From contig CAMWSS010000005.1 in NCBI GenBank assembly GCA_947177035.1, forward strand, positions 1 to 64,000: DNA of 64,000 nucleotides, read 5' to 3'. Position numbers and translations under genes: made by a program. This DNA is from an uncultured Porphyromonadaceae bacterium. Lineage in GTDB: Bacteria; Bacteroidota; Bacteroidia; Bacteroidales; Muribaculaceae. Shown piece after piece: positions 53,697 through 63,364 of the stretch. The notes below the pieces were generated by a model. That model worked only from the letters and a program-made list of their open reading frames with translations, made no database searches and was not told where the DNA came from. How positions within the stretch are numbered: position 1 is the stretch's first letter; every line of letters begins with the position of its first letter.

Positions 53697-54657
53697 TAGT
53701 TTGACAGGAATGGATAAAGTGAGTATTATTGTCCCAGTGTATGGTGTCGAGCGTTATTTGTCGGAATGTGTGGATAGTCTGATAGATCAGACATATTGTA
53801 ATATCGAGATTATTCTGGTTGATGATGGAAGTCTTGATTGCTGTGGAAAAATCTGTGATGAATATGCTGAAAAAGATAAGCGTATAGTAGTTATTCATAA
53901 GCCTAATGGAGGAGTCTGTTCTGCTCGAAATGCTGGCCTTGCAGTGGCAACGGGTGAATGGATAATGTATGTTGACGGCGATGATTATGTGAATCATGAA
54001 CTGGTTGGCAAGCTTGTTGCTAAGGCTTACGCTGAAAATGCAGACATTGTTGTTGCTGATTTTTATTTTGCTTTTCCATGCCAGATAAATGAAAGATATG
54101 GTTCTTATTCATGGAACAAGCAAGGAATGGACGGCCTTGCCGAATATATATCGACAGTATGGACAGTGCTGTGGGGCAGTATTCATCGACGGAGGCTATA
54201 TGAGTCCACAGGGTTCAGATGTCCGGAAAAAATAACTTATTGTGAAGATTTCCATTTGATGGTAAGGCTGTGTTTTGAGGCGAAACAGATAGCTAAAGTC
54301 AAAGAGGCTCTATATTATTATAGGCAACAGGAATCCAGTGTCATGCATAATCTGGATAAGAAGAGTGAGCATGACGAGCAGTGGGTATATAGTGACATTA
54401 TTCGGTTTTTCAAGGAGCGTGGCGTTTATGAGCGCTTTAAGCGTCAGATGGCGTGGAGGTCTTTGAAGGCGGCACAGGAAATGGTTTTGGATACTGCTTT
54501 TTTTGATGATTTTAGAGATTATAATCCGGATAAAGGTCCTTATATATGGTCGTGCCCGTTTATCGGACTGAAATTAAAATTGTTAATGTGGCTAATGACA
54601 CATAGGTTGACTTTTTTTGCAAGGGTTCTGGTGAATATTAGAAAGGTTGTTCGGTGA
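53689..54657 (+). CDS. glycosyltransferase family 2
   Basis: A GT-A fold transferase of about 322 residues with VSIIVPVYGVERYL, ILVDDGSLD, GGVCSARNAGL, and YVDGDDYV (the DXD-like metal site). Helices at the C-terminus are typical of GT2 proteins of capsule loci. The start may be 53680, 53689 or 53710; the ATG at 53689 overlaps the previous stop. Sugar specificity cannot be inferred. Confidence 0.88.
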   Translation: MTDSLTGMDKVSIIVPVYGVERYLSECVDSLIDQTYCNIEIILVDDGSLDCCGKICDEYAEKDKRIVVIHKPNGGVCSARNAGLAVATGEWIMYVDGDDYVNHELVGKLVAKAYAENADIVVADFYFAFPCQINERYGSYSWNKQGMDGLAEYISTVWTVLWGSIHRRRLYESTGFRCPEKITYCEDFHLMVRLCFEAKQIAKVKEALYYYRQQESSVMHNLDKKSEHDEQWVYSDIIRFFKERGVYERFKRQMAWRSLKAAQEMVLDTAFFDDFRDYNPDKGPYIWSCPFIGLKLKLLMWLMTHRLTFFARVLVNIRKVVR

Positions 54658-54682
54658 TGAGAACGATTATATCAAAAGGAAA

Positions 54683-55663
54683 ATGATTTCGATAATAGTT
54701 CCTATATATAATGCCGAGAAATATATCAGGCGCTGTATTGAATCGATACTTTGCCAGACGTATTGCGATTTTGAACTGCTGGTTGTTGATGACGGTTCAG
54801 ATGATTCATCGCATGCAATTTGTGACGAGTATGCGAAACAGGATCATAGGGTAAGGGTCCTGCATAAGCGTAACGGAGGAGTCAGTTCTGCTCGTAATCT
54901 TGGCCTTGATAATGCCAGCGGTGAATGGGTTGCATTTTGTGATGCAGATGATTATGTGTCGCCCTTGTATTTGGAGAATCTTTATCGGGCGACAGATAAT
55001 TCGGACATAGATCTTGTTTTAAATTATGCTATTGTTCATAATGGCGGAGAGATAAAAGAAGAATTATATCCGTCAAGAGTGGTGGATTTATCGGATGTAG
55101 GATCTCTTTTCTTTGAGAATGATTTGATCTGGCACACATCTCCATGGAGTAAGCTTTTTAGACGTAATATTATAGAATGTGAACGCTTGAGATTTGCCGA
55201 GGGGGTCAATATTGGAGAGGATGCAGTTTTTCTGTATACCTATATGCTCCATTGCCGGAAAATTCGAACGGTTTGTACATGTGACTATAATTATATGATC
55301 AATAGCGCTTCCGGATCGCTTACCCAACGTATTAATTCTTTCGCGTCAGAACTAAAGGGACTTGAGGCAATAACCGAAGCAGTGGAACGTATAAAGGCAA
55401 TATGTCCGCAATCTACTGTCTTGGAGTCCAAATTTGGATGGCTCACTGGTTGTTACAAAAGACGTACATTGTTGGCTCTGTATCATGAAAAGATGCGTAA
55501 GGACGATCGAATTGCCTATCTTGTAGCAACTGATTTTACGGACTATTTTGCGCATTGTGTGGAAGATTCTGTGCAAGGCCGATTGTATCAATGGCTTTTA
55601 AAATCAGGTAATTATAAAATGTATGATTTGGTAAGATACTTAATAAAGAAGATCAAATCATGA
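54683..55663 (+). CDS. glycosyltransferase family 2
   Basis: A 326-residue GT-A enzyme with ISIIVPIYNAEKYIRRC, VVDDGSDDSS, GGVSSARNLGLD and FCDADDYVS. It is a close relative of the preceding gene and may be a duplicate. A TTG in frame at 54647 is rejected in favour of the ATG at 54683. Its end overlaps the next ATG (ATGA). Confidence 0.88.
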   Translation: MISIIVPIYNAEKYIRRCIESILCQTYCDFELLVVDDGSDDSSHAICDEYAKQDHRVRVLHKRNGGVSSARNLGLDNASGEWVAFCDADDYVSPLYLENLYRATDNSDIDLVLNYAIVHNGGEIKEELYPSRVVDLSDVGSLFFENDLIWHTSPWSKLFRRNIIECERLRFAEGVNIGEDAVFLYTYMLHCRKIRTVCTCDYNYMINSASGSLTQRINSFASELKGLEAITEAVERIKAICPQSTVLESKFGWLTGCYKRRTLLALYHEKMRKDDRIAYLVATDFTDYFAHCVEDSVQGRLYQWLLKSGNYKMYDLVRYLIKKIKS

Positions 55664-56619
55664 ATTATACTGCAGTTATACGCACCCTTGGCAGGGCAGG
55701 AGAGAAGTATCAGCGGTTGCTTGATTCTTTGTGTGGGCAGACAATACGGCCGGCAAGGATTCTGGTGTATATTGCCGACGGGTATCCTCTGCCGGCTGAA
55801 ACTTGTGGCAGGGAGGAGTATATTTATGTCAGGAAAGGCATGGTCGCTCAGCGTGCGTTGCGTTATGATGAAGTGGAGACGGAGTATATTCTGTTTGTCG
55901 ATGATGATGTTTGTTTGCCTGTGGATGGTGTTGAAAAATTGTTTGGTGAGCTGAGGCGCCATGATGCCGATGTGGTTGCTCCAGATGTGTTTGACAATGC
56001 TTCGCGGGGATTGATGTCGGAAATCATGATGATGCTTTCCGGCAGGATGCGCGCACGGCGCGGTGACAGGAAGTGGGCGTATAAGGTGATGGCCACAGCC
56101 GGATATTCATATAATAAATCACCGGAAAACGGAGCTTATCTGTCGCAGACAAATGCGGGGCCTTGTTTCTTGTGTCGGAAATCGGATTTTTTGAAAATCA
56201 GATTTGAAGATGAGGTATGGCTGGACAGGATCGGCTATGCGATTGGCGATGATCAGATAATGTTTTATAAAATGTATCTTGCCGGGTTGAAATCGCTGAC
56301 GGTTTTCGGGACCGGAATAGAGCATCTTGATGCCGGAGGGAATCTTGGCAATAAAGAGAAGGAGCTTATGCTGATTGAGGGCGATTATTTTTTCAGGAAG
56401 GTGTTTTGGCACCGGTTTCTGCAGTTGCCTGAGCGCAATTGGCGTAAGCGTATGTGGAACGCCGTGTGCATCAATTACTTCTATCTGTTCGGTTTCGTTG
56501 TTTCATGGCTAAAGGGTGAGCGTGATGTCCTCAGGGTTAAACGTGCTGGACTCGCTTCTGCCAGATCTTTTTTAAAGAGTGATCAATATGCATCACTGCC
56601 CAAAGTCGAGAAGATATGA
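55660..56619 (+). CDS. glycosyltransferase, GT2-like
   Basis: A 319-residue GT-A protein with YTAVIRTLGRAGEKYQRLLDSLCGQT and the metal-site block EYILFVDDDVCLP (DDD), as in rhamnosyl-like GT2 families. A C-terminal hydrophobic helix (YFYLFGFVVSWL) may anchor it. It starts and ends with four-base overlaps. Confidence 0.8.
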   Translation: MNYTAVIRTLGRAGEKYQRLLDSLCGQTIRPARILVYIADGYPLPAETCGREEYIYVRKGMVAQRALRYDEVETEYILFVDDDVCLPVDGVEKLFGELRRHDADVVAPDVFDNASRGLMSEIMMMLSGRMRARRGDRKWAYKVMATAGYSYNKSPENGAYLSQTNAGPCFLCRKSDFLKIRFEDEVWLDRIGYAIGDDQIMFYKMYLAGLKSLTVFGTGIEHLDAGGNLGNKEKELMLIEGDYFFRKVFWHRFLQLPERNWRKRMWNAVCINYFYLFGFVVSWLKGERDVLRVKRAGLASARSFLKSDQYASLPKVEKI

Positions 56620-57557
56620 CTGTTGTCCCTATAGTTTTTGCGTTTGACAACAGGCTCACTATGCCTGCTGCCGTCACGTTGACTTCGTTGATGATGAATG
56701 CCCGTGAAGATACATTTTATGATATCTTCATCCTTCATTCTGAGAAAGAGCGTATCGACAAAGATATGCTGTCAAAAGTAACTGATCGATATTCCAATTG
56801 TCGGATCTCTTATCGAACGGTTGGTAACGTTTTTGATGATGCGTTTGAAATCAGAGGAATAACCACGCCGGCATATTACCGGTTGCTGATTCCTCGACTG
56901 ATTCCCGAATATGACAAGGTTATCTATTCCGATGCCGATATAATCTTTCGTCGGGATCTGACGGAAGTCTATTCAATCGATCTTGGGGTTGATTATGTTG
57001 CAGGAGTCAAGGATCCGGGGCTGAATCTTACTGCTGATGGTATAAAATATCTGGATACATTGCCTGGCGTTACATTTGGGAAATATATCAACTCCGGTTT
57101 CTTGATCATTAATTCCAGACAGATCAATCAGGATGGCGTTGTTGACAAACTGGTTGCTACAGCTAAAGGGCAATGGAAATATCAGGATCAAGATACTATA
57201 AATATGGTGTGTGCTGATCGGATCAAGTTCATACCGCCGGCGTATAATATGTCAGACTATGTGTTTCTATATGGTTTGAACAATCAGTCTGAATGGACTC
57301 AACTATATTCACCAGCTGATTTTATCGCCGGAACAGTAAATGGCAATATCCATTACAACGGCCACAAACCGTGGAAAAAATGGTGTGTGAATTTCGACAT
57401 CTGGTGGGAATATTACCGCAAGTCGCCGGTGTTTGACCAGAAGTTTTACTTCGATTTCTATTATAGCCGGCTCAACGAGCTGGATCAGTTGCCGCTGCTT
57501 AAGCGCATAAAAATTCTTGTCCGCTATTTTGTGTATGGCCGCAGAAAGAATCCCTAA
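56616..57557 (+). CDS. glycosyltransferase family 8
   Basis: A 313-residue enzyme with PIVFAFDNRLTMPAAVTL at the start, the DxD motif YSDADIIF, and C-terminal NGNIHYNGHKPW (the HxxGxxKPW motif of GT8). It resembles LPS glucosyl/galactosyltransferases. It is the last AT-rich gene of the locus; the next gene overlaps it by 23 bases and has a different base composition. Confidence 0.9.
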   Translation: MTVVPIVFAFDNRLTMPAAVTLTSLMMNAREDTFYDIFILHSEKERIDKDMLSKVTDRYSNCRISYRTVGNVFDDAFEIRGITTPAYYRLLIPRLIPEYDKVIYSDADIIFRRDLTEVYSIDLGVDYVAGVKDPGLNLTADGIKYLDTLPGVTFGKYINSGFLIINSRQINQDGVVDKLVATAKGQWKYQDQDTINMVCADRIKFIPPAYNMSDYVFLYGLNNQSEWTQLYSPADFIAGTVNGNIHYNGHKPWKKWCVNFDIWWEYYRKSPVFDQKFYFDFYYSRLNELDQLPLLKRIKILVRYFVYGRRKNP

Positions 57558-58527
57558 GGTGTCGGTCATCGCGCCTGTCTATGGAGTGGAGCGCTTTATT
57601 GGCCGGGCTGTGGAGTCGATGATGGCTCAGACGCTGGATGACGTGGAGTTTATCTTTGTAGACGATTGCACGCCCGATGGCAGCGTCAGTGTGCTGCGCG
57701 ACGTCGTGGTCCGCTATCCAGAGCGGCAGGTGAGGATTCTGCGTCATGACGTCAACCGTGGACTGCCTGCCGCACGCAACACCGGTCTGGACGTTGCGCG
57801 TGGCGAATACATATTTCATTGGGACAGCGATGACTTTGCCGAGCCGGATATGCTTGAGCGGCTCTATGCTGAAGCCGCGGCCATGGGGCGTGACTATGTG
57901 TGGTGCGACTGGTTTCTTACGTTCAGCACCAATTCGCGGGTGATGCGTCAGCCGTCGGCCGCGACTCCGCGCGAGGCGCTCTCCATAGTTCTGGCCGGCG
58001 GCATGAAATATAATGTGTGGAACAAGCTGGTTGCCCGCAAGCTGTATGATGAAACCGGTATCCGTTTTCCCGAATCACGAGCCATGGGCGAGGATATGAC
58101 GATGATAAAACTGCTGGCCAAGGCCCGCAGCGTGGGTCACGTCGACTGTCCGCTCTATCATTATATACGGACAAACAGCGGAGCCATGACCCAGATTTAT
58201 TCGCCGCGTCATTTGGAGGAATTGCGCCGGAATACTGCCGATGTGTGTGATTATCTCCAGACTGAAATATCTGGTGCTGCCATAGATCGTGAAATCAACT
58301 GGTTCAAATTGAACGTCAAGTTGCCGTTTCTGTTCAGCGGACGCAAGGCTGACATGAAGTTGTGGCGGCAGTGGTTTCCCGAGTCCAACGGGAGCATCAT
58401 GAGCAACAGGCGCCAGGCGTTGCGCACACGCGTTCTGCAATGGACGGCGGCGCATCGGCTCGGAGTTGTGAATGATCTATACAATATTCTTGTTTTCAGG
58501 ATTATTTATGGTGTGATATACAGATGA
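57535..58527 (+). CDS. glycosyltransferase family 2
   Basis: A 330-residue GT-A enzyme with VSVIAPVYGVERFIGRAV, FVDDCTPDGS, LPAARNTGLD and HWDSDDFAEPDML. The start ATG at 57535 lies in the end of the GT8 gene; a TTG at 57517 is a poorer choice. From here on G+C is clearly higher. It overlaps the polymerase gene by four bases. Confidence 0.88.
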   Translation: MAAERIPKVSVIAPVYGVERFIGRAVESMMAQTLDDVEFIFVDDCTPDGSVSVLRDVVVRYPERQVRILRHDVNRGLPAARNTGLDVARGEYIFHWDSDDFAEPDMLERLYAEAAAMGRDYVWCDWFLTFSTNSRVMRQPSAATPREALSIVLAGGMKYNVWNKLVARKLYDETGIRFPESRAMGEDMTMIKLLAKARSVGHVDCPLYHYIRTNSGAMTQIYSPRHLEELRRNTADVCDYLQTEISGAAIDREINWFKLNVKLPFLFSGRKADMKLWRQWFPESNGSIMSNRRQALRTRVLQWTAAHRLGVVNDLYNILVFRIIYGVIYR

Positions 58528-59852
58528 AGGCACTGAATCCGCTTTTAATTCTGGTGGCTGTGGTGATCACGAGCTGCTACTTTTTCCCGTTTGTTTTGGC
58601 CGCATTTCCGGTAGCCAATTCCAAGATGATTCTTGCCGCGGTCGGGCTGGTCATGCTTGGGGTGGAGCTGGTGTATAAAAGCAATGCGGTTGTGGATCAC
58701 GATTTTCTGAAGCTGTCGCTCTGGGCATTCTGTATCTCGCTGATGGCATATTTCAGCATGATGTTCAACAATACTCCGGATGATGAGTTCACGACGTATT
58801 TCATGTCGATGTGGGTGTGGCTTGGCGGGGCATATGCTGCGGTTTCTTTTATCAAATGGGTGCATGGCGGGGTGTCTGTCCCACTGGTTGTCAACTATCT
58901 GTTGGCGGTCTGTGTCATACAGTGTGTATTGGCTGTTGTTTTCGACAACAGCCAGGCGGCATCTGATTGGGCCGACAGGACTTTTTCCGGCGAAGGATAT
59001 ATGGGCAACACCGACAGCCGCATGCATGGAATAGGCTGTTCGTTAGACGTGGCCGGCTTCCGTTTCGCATCGGTGATCTGCATGGCGGCATTCATGGCAA
59101 CGTATTTCAGATCAGCCAGATCCTTGTTTCCGGACTATGTATATATTGCCGCGATATGTTTCATAAGCGTTGTCGGCAATATGATTTCGCGTTCCACTGT
59201 GACGGGTTCGTGTATCGGCATGGCGTTTATCATTTGCTACGGAGTGTTCATGAAAAGGGACGTAAGGCTGTCGGCTATGCTTGTGGCGTTCGTGGTTGTG
59301 GTGGCGGCGGCCTGCGTGTCGCTCTACAGTGTCAGCGACTCTTTCAGAGATAATTTCCGGTTCGGATTCGAAGGCTTTTTCTCTCTTGCCGAGACGGGCC
59401 AGTGGCATACAAGTTCCAACGAAATTCTGAAGAACATGGTCGTATGGCCCGACAACCTGAAAACGTGGGTGATCGGCGATGGATATATCAACAATCCCCT
59501 CGACAAGACGCTGGATTCGTTTGACCCATATTATACAGGACCGGCCTATGGCGGTTATTACAAGGGCACCGATATCGGCTATCTGCGCTATATCTTCTAT
59601 TTTGGCGTGTTGGGCCTCGCGGCATTCTCGCTGTTTTTCATCAACGCGTGCGGAGTGTGCGTCCGCCGGTTCGGTGCATTCAGATGGATGTTTGTCATGA
59701 TCCTTGCCATGAATTTCATTCAGTGGTTCAAAGTGTCGTCAGACCTGTTTGTGGTGTTTGCCCTGTTTCTGTGTATCTCGGCCAGGGAAAACGATGATTA
59801 TATGACGCGTGGCCTGCTGGCGGGCGGGGCGCGAAAAATGAACTGTCAGTGA
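58524..59852 (+). CDS. Wzy-like O-antigen/capsule polymerase
   Basis: A 442-residue protein with about ten to twelve membrane helices and one long periplasmic loop (about 255-345), the layout of polymerases that join repeat units in the periplasm. Sequence motifs are weak in this family, so the call rests on topology and place in the operon. It overlaps neighbours by four bases on each side. Confidence 0.75.
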   Translation: MKALNPLLILVAVVITSCYFFPFVLAAFPVANSKMILAAVGLVMLGVELVYKSNAVVDHDFLKLSLWAFCISLMAYFSMMFNNTPDDEFTTYFMSMWVWLGGAYAAVSFIKWVHGGVSVPLVVNYLLAVCVIQCVLAVVFDNSQAASDWADRTFSGEGYMGNTDSRMHGIGCSLDVAGFRFASVICMAAFMATYFRSARSLFPDYVYIAAICFISVVGNMISRSTVTGSCIGMAFIICYGVFMKRDVRLSAMLVAFVVVVAAACVSLYSVSDSFRDNFRFGFEGFFSLAETGQWHTSSNEILKNMVVWPDNLKTWVIGDGYINNPLDKTLDSFDPYYTGPAYGGYYKGTDIGYLRYIFYFGVLGLAAFSLFFINACGVCVRRFGAFRWMFVMILAMNFIQWFKVSSDLFVVFALFLCISARENDDYMTRGLLAGGARKMNCQ

Positions 59853-60979
59853 AAATCGTCTACTGTCATTGCTCGGTGTATAATCCGGGCGGAATGGAGC
59901 GGGTGTTGCTCAACAAGGTCAGATGGCTGGCCGGAGCGGGCCACGAAGTGATCGTCGTTACTACCGACCAGCAGGGTAGGGCGCCGTTCTATGCGTTCCC
60001 TCCCGAGGTCAGGATGGAGGATCTCGACATCAACTATTCGGTCGACAACAACAAGCCGCTAAGTCAGCGCATTCTGTCGTATCTGCGCAAACGCCGCCTG
60101 CATCGCAGCCGCCTCACGCAGCTGCTGATGGCCGAGCGCCCCGACATCACGGTGTCGCTCTATCCGTCGGAGTCATCGTTTATTCCCGATATAAAAGACG
60201 GCAGCAAGAAGGTGCTTGAACTTCATTTCAACCGCTACTTCCGGCTTCAATATGGCCGCGGCGGGCTGACCGGTCTGATCGACCGCTTCCGCAGCCGGAG
60301 AGACGTGGCTCTGGCGTCGCGTTTCGACCGTTTTGTCGTGCTTACGGAAGAAGACAGGAAATACTGGGGCGATATGCCGGCGATATCCGTCATCCCCAAT
60401 GCCGCGCTGCCCATGCCAGAGGTGAGCGACTGTTCGGCCAGAAGAGTGATCGCGGTGGGCCGTCTTGACTATCAGAAAGGGTTTGACCGGCTCATCAAGG
60501 CATGGGATGTCGTGAAGCGCAGTTCCATCTCCGACGGATGGCGCCTTGACATATTCGGCCAGGGCGAGTGGCGCGATATGCTCGCCGGAATGATCGCTTC
60601 CAGAGGTTTGTCGGACTCCGTGGCGCTCAGACGGCCCACTTCCGGCATAGCCCGGGAATATGCCGGAAGCTCCATGCTGGTCATGACTTCACACTTCGAG
60701 GGTTTCCCGATGGTCATGATCGAGGCGATGTCGGCCGGACTGCCGGTGGTGACGTTCGGTTATAAATGCGGCCCTGCCGACATCATCGCCGACGGAGAAG
60801 ACGGAATCATCGTGCCCGACGGCGACATCGAGGCGCTGGCCGCCGCCATGCTGTCGCTTATGGCCGACGACTGCCGCCGCAGGGCAATGGGACAGAAGGC
60901 CCGCGGGGTGGTCGGCCGATATTCTGAAGACGCCGTGATGGCGCGCTGGACATCGTTGTTTGAAGATCTCGTAAAGTAA
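59849..60979 (+). CDS. glycosyltransferase family 4
   Basis: A 376-residue GT-B enzyme. The N-terminal half starts with MKIVYCHCSVYNPGGMERVLLNKVRWLAGAG (GTG start at 59849); the C-terminal half has VGRLDYQKGFDRLIKAW and the EX7E block HFEGFPMVMIEAMSAGLPVV. It uses a nucleotide sugar. The sequence is compact and GC-rich, and it abuts the next gene by one base. Confidence 0.88.
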   Translation: MKIVYCHCSVYNPGGMERVLLNKVRWLAGAGHEVIVVTTDQQGRAPFYAFPPEVRMEDLDINYSVDNNKPLSQRILSYLRKRRLHRSRLTQLLMAERPDITVSLYPSESSFIPDIKDGSKKVLELHFNRYFRLQYGRGGLTGLIDRFRSRRDVALASRFDRFVVLTEEDRKYWGDMPAISVIPNAALPMPEVSDCSARRVIAVGRLDYQKGFDRLIKAWDVVKRSSISDGWRLDIFGQGEWRDMLAGMIASRGLSDSVALRRPTSGIAREYAGSSMLVMTSHFEGFPMVMIEAMSAGLPVVTFGYKCGPADIIADGEDGIIVPDGDIEALAAAMLSLMADDCRRRAMGQKARGVVGRYSEDAVMARWTSLFEDLVK

Positions 60980-62223
60980 TGAAGGAAAAGGGTAGGATAG
61001 TTCAGATAAATCCGGTGTTGCGCATCAGCACATCCACCGGCCGCATAATGCAGGAAATAGGGGCGCTTGCCGTGAGTGAGGGCTGGCGCAACTGGTGTGC
61101 CTATGGCAAAGGCCGTGATGGCCTGCGCGCATGTGCCACCGAGACGATTCCTGTCGGCGGCCGGTGGAGCACTGCGGCCCACGGCCTGCTCACGCGTGCG
61201 TTTGACCGCCACGGACTGGGTTCGGCCGCCGCAACTCGCCGCTTTGTCAGGACGCTTCAGGAAATCTCCCCCGACATAGTCCACATCCACAACATCCACG
61301 GATATTTCCTCAATTACCCGATCCTTTTCGACTATCTCGCCAATAGCGACGTGAAGGTGGTCTGGACCGTACACGACTGCTGGCTCTACACCGGCCACTG
61401 CTATCATTACTCATTTGCCGGATGCGACAGGTGGCAGAGCGGCTGCGGCGACTGCCCGCAGCGCGGTGAGTTCCCGCGCAGCGTCATCGCCGACCGTTCG
61501 CGCCGCAATTTCATCGACAAGAAAAAATACTTCACATCGGTGCCCGCCGACCGCATGGTCATCGTCACCGTGTCGGAGTGGATGCGCGGCGAGATGTCGC
61601 GCTCCTTCCTCCGCGACTATCCCTTCAGGGTGATCCACAACGGCATCGACACTTCGGTGTTCCGCCCCTGTGGCGGCGGCGACGTGCGCGCCCGCCTCGG
61701 CATCGCCCCTGACAAAAAGATAATTCTTGGCCTGGCCAGCGTGTGGAGCGCTGAAAAAGGCCTCGGCGACTTCATCAGCCTCTCGCGCCTGCTCGCCCCC
61801 GACGAAACGATCGTGATGGTGGGAGTCGACCCGAAAACCGCCCGGAAACTGCCGCCGGCGATTCATTGCATACGCCGCACCGAAAACATCGATATGCTGG
61901 CGCAGCTCTACTCCGAGGCCACGGCGTTTGTCAACCCCACGTGGCAGGACAACTATCCCACCGTCAATCTCGAAGCGATATCATGCGGGACTCCGGTGGT
62001 GACATATCGCACTGGCGGAAGCATCGAGGCGATCACCCCTGACACCGGCCTTGTGGTCGACCAAGGAGATGTCGGCGGATTGCTTGATGCCGTCAGGAAA
62101 ATAGAGGCGCTCGGCAAGGAACGGTTCACACATCCGTGCCGCCAATACGCGCTTGCCAACTTTCGCAAGGAAGACCGCTATGAGGAATACTTGCGACTCT
62201 ATGAAAAACTGCTCACACATTAG
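60979..62223 (+). CDS. glycosyltransferase family 4
   Basis: A 414-residue GT-B enzyme with HIHNIHGYFLNYP, VWTVHDCWLYTGHCYHY, ILGLASVWSAEKGLGDF and the C-terminal block NPTWQDNYPTVNLEAISCGTPVV. A cysteine cluster (CDRW...CGDC) in the middle is usual in WcaC-like members. Role: addition of a sugar to the repeat unit, specificity unknown. Confidence 0.88.
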   Translation: MKEKGRIVQINPVLRISTSTGRIMQEIGALAVSEGWRNWCAYGKGRDGLRACATETIPVGGRWSTAAHGLLTRAFDRHGLGSAAATRRFVRTLQEISPDIVHIHNIHGYFLNYPILFDYLANSDVKVVWTVHDCWLYTGHCYHYSFAGCDRWQSGCGDCPQRGEFPRSVIADRSRRNFIDKKKYFTSVPADRMVIVTVSEWMRGEMSRSFLRDYPFRVIHNGIDTSVFRPCGGGDVRARLGIAPDKKIILGLASVWSAEKGLGDFISLSRLLAPDETIVMVGVDPKTARKLPPAIHCIRRTENIDMLAQLYSEATAFVNPTWQDNYPTVNLEAISCGTPVVTYRTGGSIEAITPDTGLVVDQGDVGGLLDAVRKIEALGKERFTHPCRQYALANFRKEDRYEEYLRLYEKLLTH

Positions 62224-62237
62224 TAAATATAGTAGAT

Positions 62238-63347
62238 ATGAGGATATTACAGATAGGAAAATTCTGGCCCGTGCTGGGTGGCGTGGAGAAGGTCATGCTT
62301 GACCTCACGCGCGGTCTGTCTGCAAGGAATATCGAGTGCGACATGCTGTGTGCGGCCGCCGATGGCGCTCCGCGTGTATTCGCGCTGAATTCCTGCGGCA
62401 ATGTGATCGCCGTCCGCACTCTGCTGAAGGCCAGCGGAACGATGATCGCGCCGCAGATGGTGTCGGTGTTGCGACGCATAGCCCCGCGCTATGATATAAT
62501 CCACGTCCACCATCCCGACCCGATGGCCGCTCTGGCTCTGTTTCTGAGCGGATACAAAGGGAAGGTCGTGCTTCACTGGCATTCCGATATTCTGCGCCAG
62601 CGCCTGCTGCTCAAGGCCTACCGGCCGCTTCAGCGATGGCTGCTGCGCCGGGCCGACAGGGTGATATGCACTTCGCCACGCTATGCCGAAGGCTCCGGGG
62701 CGCTCCGCAGTGTGGCCGACAAACTCGAGTGCGTGCCGATCGGCGTGGCTCCGGTCATTCCTGACCCCGATGCGGTCGATCAAGTGCGCCGGCAGACCCG
62801 CGGCAAGCGGATCATCTTCTCGCTCGGACGCATGGTCCCTTACAAAGGCTTCGACAGTCTGATCGCTGCCGCCAGCCGCCTCCCCGACGACTATCTTGTC
62901 GTGATCGCCGGCTCCGGACCGCTGCACCAGAGCCTGAGCCGGCTCGTCGACCAACACGGACTGGCCGGAAAAGTGATCATGCCGGGGCGCATCTCCGACC
63001 GCGAGCGCGACGCATGGATCGGGGCGGCTTCAGTGTTCTGCCTTCCGTCGGTCGAGAAGACCGAAGCCTATGGCGTGGTGCTCGTCGAGTCCATGTCGGC
63101 GGGGCTTCCTGTCGTGGCCACCGAGATTCCCGGTTCGGGCACTTCGTGGGTCAACGCCCACGGCGTCTCGGGGCTGAACGTGCCATGCTCCGCGCCCGAC
63201 AAACTGGCCGAGGCCCTGATCAAGGTGGCCGACGGCGTGCACTCCGCCGAATTCCGCGTCAACGCGCGCCGGCGCTGGGAACGCATGTTCACCATCGATG
63301 CGTTCATCGACAATATCACAGCTCTGTATCTTAATCTCGCTATTTAA
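62238..63347 (+). CDS. glycosyltransferase family 4
   Basis: A 369-residue GT-B enzyme with LQIGKFWPVLGGVEKVMLDLTRGL, HVHHPDPMAALAL, SLGRMVPYKGFDSLI, and PSVEKTEAYGVVLVESMSAGLPVVATE, the EX7E region. It lies 14 bases after the preceding gene and 17 bases before the sugar transferase. Confidence 0.88.
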   Translation: MRILQIGKFWPVLGGVEKVMLDLTRGLSARNIECDMLCAAADGAPRVFALNSCGNVIAVRTLLKASGTMIAPQMVSVLRRIAPRYDIIHVHHPDPMAALALFLSGYKGKVVLHWHSDILRQRLLLKAYRPLQRWLLRRADRVICTSPRYAEGSGALRSVADKLECVPIGVAPVIPDPDAVDQVRRQTRGKRIIFSLGRMVPYKGFDSLIAAASRLPDDYLVVIAGSGPLHQSLSRLVDQHGLAGKVIMPGRISDRERDAWIGAASVFCLPSVEKTEAYGVVLVESMSAGLPVVATEIPGSGTSWVNAHGVSGLNVPCSAPDKLAEALIKVADGVHSAEFRVNARRRWERMFTIDAFIDNITALYLNLAI

Positions 63348-63364
63348 ACCAAACACATCCCACA

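Noticed and set aside
53689..55663. The two adjacent GT2 genes as a split or frameshifted single gene
   Set aside because: Each has a full set of GT-A motifs with its own N-terminus; this fits duplication or parallel members, not a broken gene.
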